64,000 bases of DNA from Sipunculus nudus. Lineage: Eukaryota > Annelida > Sipuncula > Golfingiida > Sipunculidae. The position numbers were made by a program, and so were the translations under genes. The stretch is from positions 73,640,426 to 73,704,425 of the forward strand of contig CM049309.1 in the NCBI GenBank assembly GCA_026874595.1. The letters are read 5' to 3'. The notes beneath the pieces were generated by a model. The model worked only from the letters and a program-made list of their open reading frames with translations. It was not told the DNA's origin and made no database searches. Every line of letters starts with the position of its first letter. Position 1 is the stretch's first letter. Below are positions 61,149 through 64,000 of this stretch, one piece after another.

Positions 61149-63760
61149 GTAGGATTCATTATACAACTCCTGTATTAAACATGGCAGTGTCTGGAAGCAA
61201 ACATCATCTGCCTGAGCTTCATGTTTTAGTCATGAATGGTTGCCAGTTAGGAATGTAAGGTGAAATCCTGGAAAACAGAGCCTGGAGTGGCCTCTGTGTA
61301 TCTTTGTGTTTCTTACATCATCAACTTAGAGTCATTATTGTCAGGTATGCTAAATTTTGCACAATGACATCCTGAATCTTGGTGAACTTGCGATATTCTC
61401 AAAAAATAAATTATCATGAAAATAAAACCTTCATGAACAAGAGTCCCCGACAAGACAAGTGGAATGCTATTACAAGCAATGTCAAACCTGTCAAATCATT
61501 TACTAATAGTGAACAGTAATTCTACTCATTCGATTGTCTCTTTGATAGCTGTCCAGTCTTTATAATTTTGTGCACATAATATTTAAACTAAATCATAAAT
61601 TGATAATACTGGATATATGCTATATGTAGATTCATGTACTGTGAGATCAGGAAACCCTAACAAAACAATGAGAAGGTGAAATTCATGAAATTTTAACCTT
61701 AGTGTCTGTTTATTTAAATGCATTCTTGTAGTTCCCATCAATGCCTTATTTCTAGGATTTCCAGGAAAACTGGTAAAATGAGTTATCCTTTTTCAAAGTC
61801 ACAGAAAGCCAGGGAGTTTGAACCAAAATGTGACAAGCGGGGAAAGTCCCAGAAGGTGCTTGGTCCGTTTGTGATGTGAAAAATCACTCATGATTTTCTA
61901 ACTGAAGTATTACCATGTGTCCATCAGGGTATATTGGTGAAAATGGCCACATGAGCGATTTTCAAGCGTAGGGTCTGCCTGAACTCAGGGATGCAGGGTA
62001 AATTGATGTCACTCTTTTTGAGGAAGACCTAGGTTTACTGTTCAAATATATGTCTCTCACACATGCTTGGAAACACAGCTGCTTTTTCACCCATATATAC
62101 ACATGGAAACACAGCGCAAGTTCCATGTCCAAACAGTATGGGACATGGTGGTTTTATGTTACACTTACAGAACACACCATGGAACATGGACTCCTAGGCT
62201 CAGTGCATAATGGTGCCAGAATTATATCATCCAGTCTGTGTATACTGGTATGGTATATTATCAAGCTATTTATAGCTTATATATCTAGTAACAGTTATAG
62301 TCCTATAGCTGTTTTCATAGCTATGTTTAGGTTAATATGTGTCACATTAAGATAAAGTGGCCATTTATATATATAGCTGTAATGTGGCATTGTGTTGCAC
62401 TTGAAAAGCGGTACATACTTCACAGAAATATCCACCTCTGCCAGTTCCTGATACTTGTGTGCAAATATGACCTGTTGGACTTATTTGAATAGTGATATTT
62501 GAATTTGTGATACTTGGTCTCACCTGTCCCTTCTACACTATCTATCCCTTTATTTGTTTAACTTATATGAAGAAGGCATGATTCAGTGTTCATTTATCAA
62601 ATGAAATGCCTGAATAACTTGCAAAAACTCTTTAAGAATATATTTAAGGATTTATATCACATAAGCCTGATCTTGTGTCTAGTGGTAGGCAGGTAACTTT
62701 GGTCAGGTAACCATTCATTGGTGCTAGCTACAAATTAGTGCTAGCATTACAAAGTAAAGGCCTTTATTTTCTCCTTGATTAACCCAACAGTAATCATCTT
62801 AAGAACTCTTTTAGCTTGCATATGAACCATTCAAAGACAAACCATCAAATTTACTTTCCAGTGTTAGGAATTATTAAGTAATTTGTAATCTCATTAACTT
62901 ATTAAGAGAGTGTTATGCCATTTTATACTTAATGTTGAAGAAATGTATTGTAGATGCATTATGGTGTTTTGTAGAGGAGAACTCCACTCACTCTCCTCCA
63001 GAGAGATCATAAAATTCCATTAATAAAAGCACCATTTGTGATTGATAATCATAATTGTTTCCTTATTTAAAATGAACCATTATTGAGAAATTTTGGCATA
63101 TCAAACTGTGTTACATAATAGAATATCTGTACAAATACAGTTTTGTCATATTTTGTGTAGTGTTTGAATGAAAATTTCAGTAAATGTTTGTATGCACATG
63201 GCTGTATATGCCAAGGAAATATTCCATAGGTGATCATGTTATCATGGTCATATGACTTATCATGTGACAGAGCCATAGATTTACCTTTCTAAGATTCTGT
63301 CTAACACTTTGCATAAGTCATATTTCATTTGATACAGTTTTAAATAAAAAAAAATAACTTTTAATTTTCCTCAAATCCTTATAACATAACATAACAAGCA
63401 AGACTAAAATAGTTTGTAAAATACACATTAAGTTTATTTTTTTTTTATCAGTTTGGAAAAGTAGCTGTATCAACAGTTTGCCATATGGTGCACCATAAAC
63501 GTTTAGGTAAATTCCTTGAATCTATTACCTGTAGTGTTCTAATTACTGTGTAATAGGACCATTTCTGCCTTAAAACATTTATTTTGGACTGTACCTGGTT
63601 ATGAATCAGACAGTATTTCTGTTCACTCTGAATCCTAAGGGTGCTGAGATAAGCAGTTTGTAAACATCATCTTCCACCGGGAATATGTGTGATAGATAAA
63701 TTGTCTGTGTTCTTCTTGTGTGTTGCTGCCTACCTGTGCTGATAATGTGTGCTGCCAGTC
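61149..63760. other. Intron sequence
   Basis: AT-rich; no further exon is recognised. Small ORFs here (for example 62050-62355 +) have no splice context or domain. Confidence 0.5.
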
Positions 63761-63806
63761 ATGAAAGAAGAACTGGTAAAGAACACTGAGCTCTCTCTGT
63801 ACCCAG
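63761..63806 (+). CDS. Candidate alternative first coding exon (variant 4)
   Basis: The ATG at 63761 opens MKEELVKNTELSLYP and the exon ends CCCAG|GTAAAA, again leaving one base of the next codon. It lies downstream of the shared exon at 61080, so this variant would skip that exon and join an exon to the right of the window. Support is start codon, donor and phase only. Confidence 0.35.
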
Positions 63807-64000
63807 GTAAAAATAAACAGGCCCAGCAGGGGTTCATTATAAAGTCCTCCAGTACCAGCATATGTGTTCTTATCTCCATTTATATTATTTTATGATTTAC
63901 CTGAACACAGTTTACCAGTGTAAGTTTATCAGTATCTCATATATGGATCTCTTTATCTTTGTATAATTTTATATATATATATAAACATAACATACCATAA
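63807..64000. other. Intron sequence at right edge
   Basis: Includes an (AT)n run near 63970. The gene continues beyond the window. Confidence 0.5.

Overview
This is a AT-rich, intron-rich animal genome segment with few genes and many repeats. The mix of non-autonomous Helitron-like elements carrying internal satellites, hAT and Tc1/mariner-type MITEs, tRNA-derived SINEs and long microsatellites resembles marine lophotrochozoan invertebrates (mollusc, brachiopod or annelid). That placement is inference; no gene here fixes the phylum. Nothing bacterial or viral was recognised.

Three host-type transcription units are supported, all on the + strand. (1) A 1157-codon open reading frame at 687-4160. 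It combines an N-terminal coiled coil, a central region with the signature residues of a hAT-type DDE transposase, and two C-terminal Spin/Ssty (Tudor-like) modules. It sits between a good splice acceptor and a splice donor, with no terminal repeats seen. (2) The sigma subunit gene of the AP-3 adaptor complex, exons 2-6 (9591-20229). Its first exon is not visible, so gene 1 probably lies inside AP-3 sigma intron 1. (3) The 5' part of an unidentified gene (24770 to beyond the right edge). It has at least three, probably four, alternative first coding exons (24770, 34200, 38209, 63761). All end in the same splice phase and the first three can join a shared exon at 61080-61148. The rest of this gene lies to the right of the window.

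The introns are a stack of nested repeats. Region 4.3-5.0 kb is a tandem array of a tRNA-derived SINE. Region 7.6-8.9 kb holds small repeats, a second SINE and a MITE-like insertion. Region 10.9-19.0 kb holds two Helitron-like families (called A and B here) with a family A copy nested in a family B copy, and a 1.6-kb hAT element nested in another family A copy. Region 40.5-44.6 kb is a 53-bp minisatellite split by a 2.1-kb hAT element with an exact 8-bp target duplication. Region 46.0-48.0 kb is another hAT element carrying a reversed family B copy. An unclassified roughly 690-bp element with 11-bp target duplications occurs in opposite orientation at 49.1 and 56.6 kb. A further family A copy lies at 52.4-53.5 kb. 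The remaining noncoding stretches are AT-rich with only simple repeats.

The three genes show no evident functional link. AP-3 sigma serves vesicle coat assembly, the hAT/Spin-Ssty protein is probably a transposase or a transposase-derived chromatin protein, and the third gene is unknown.
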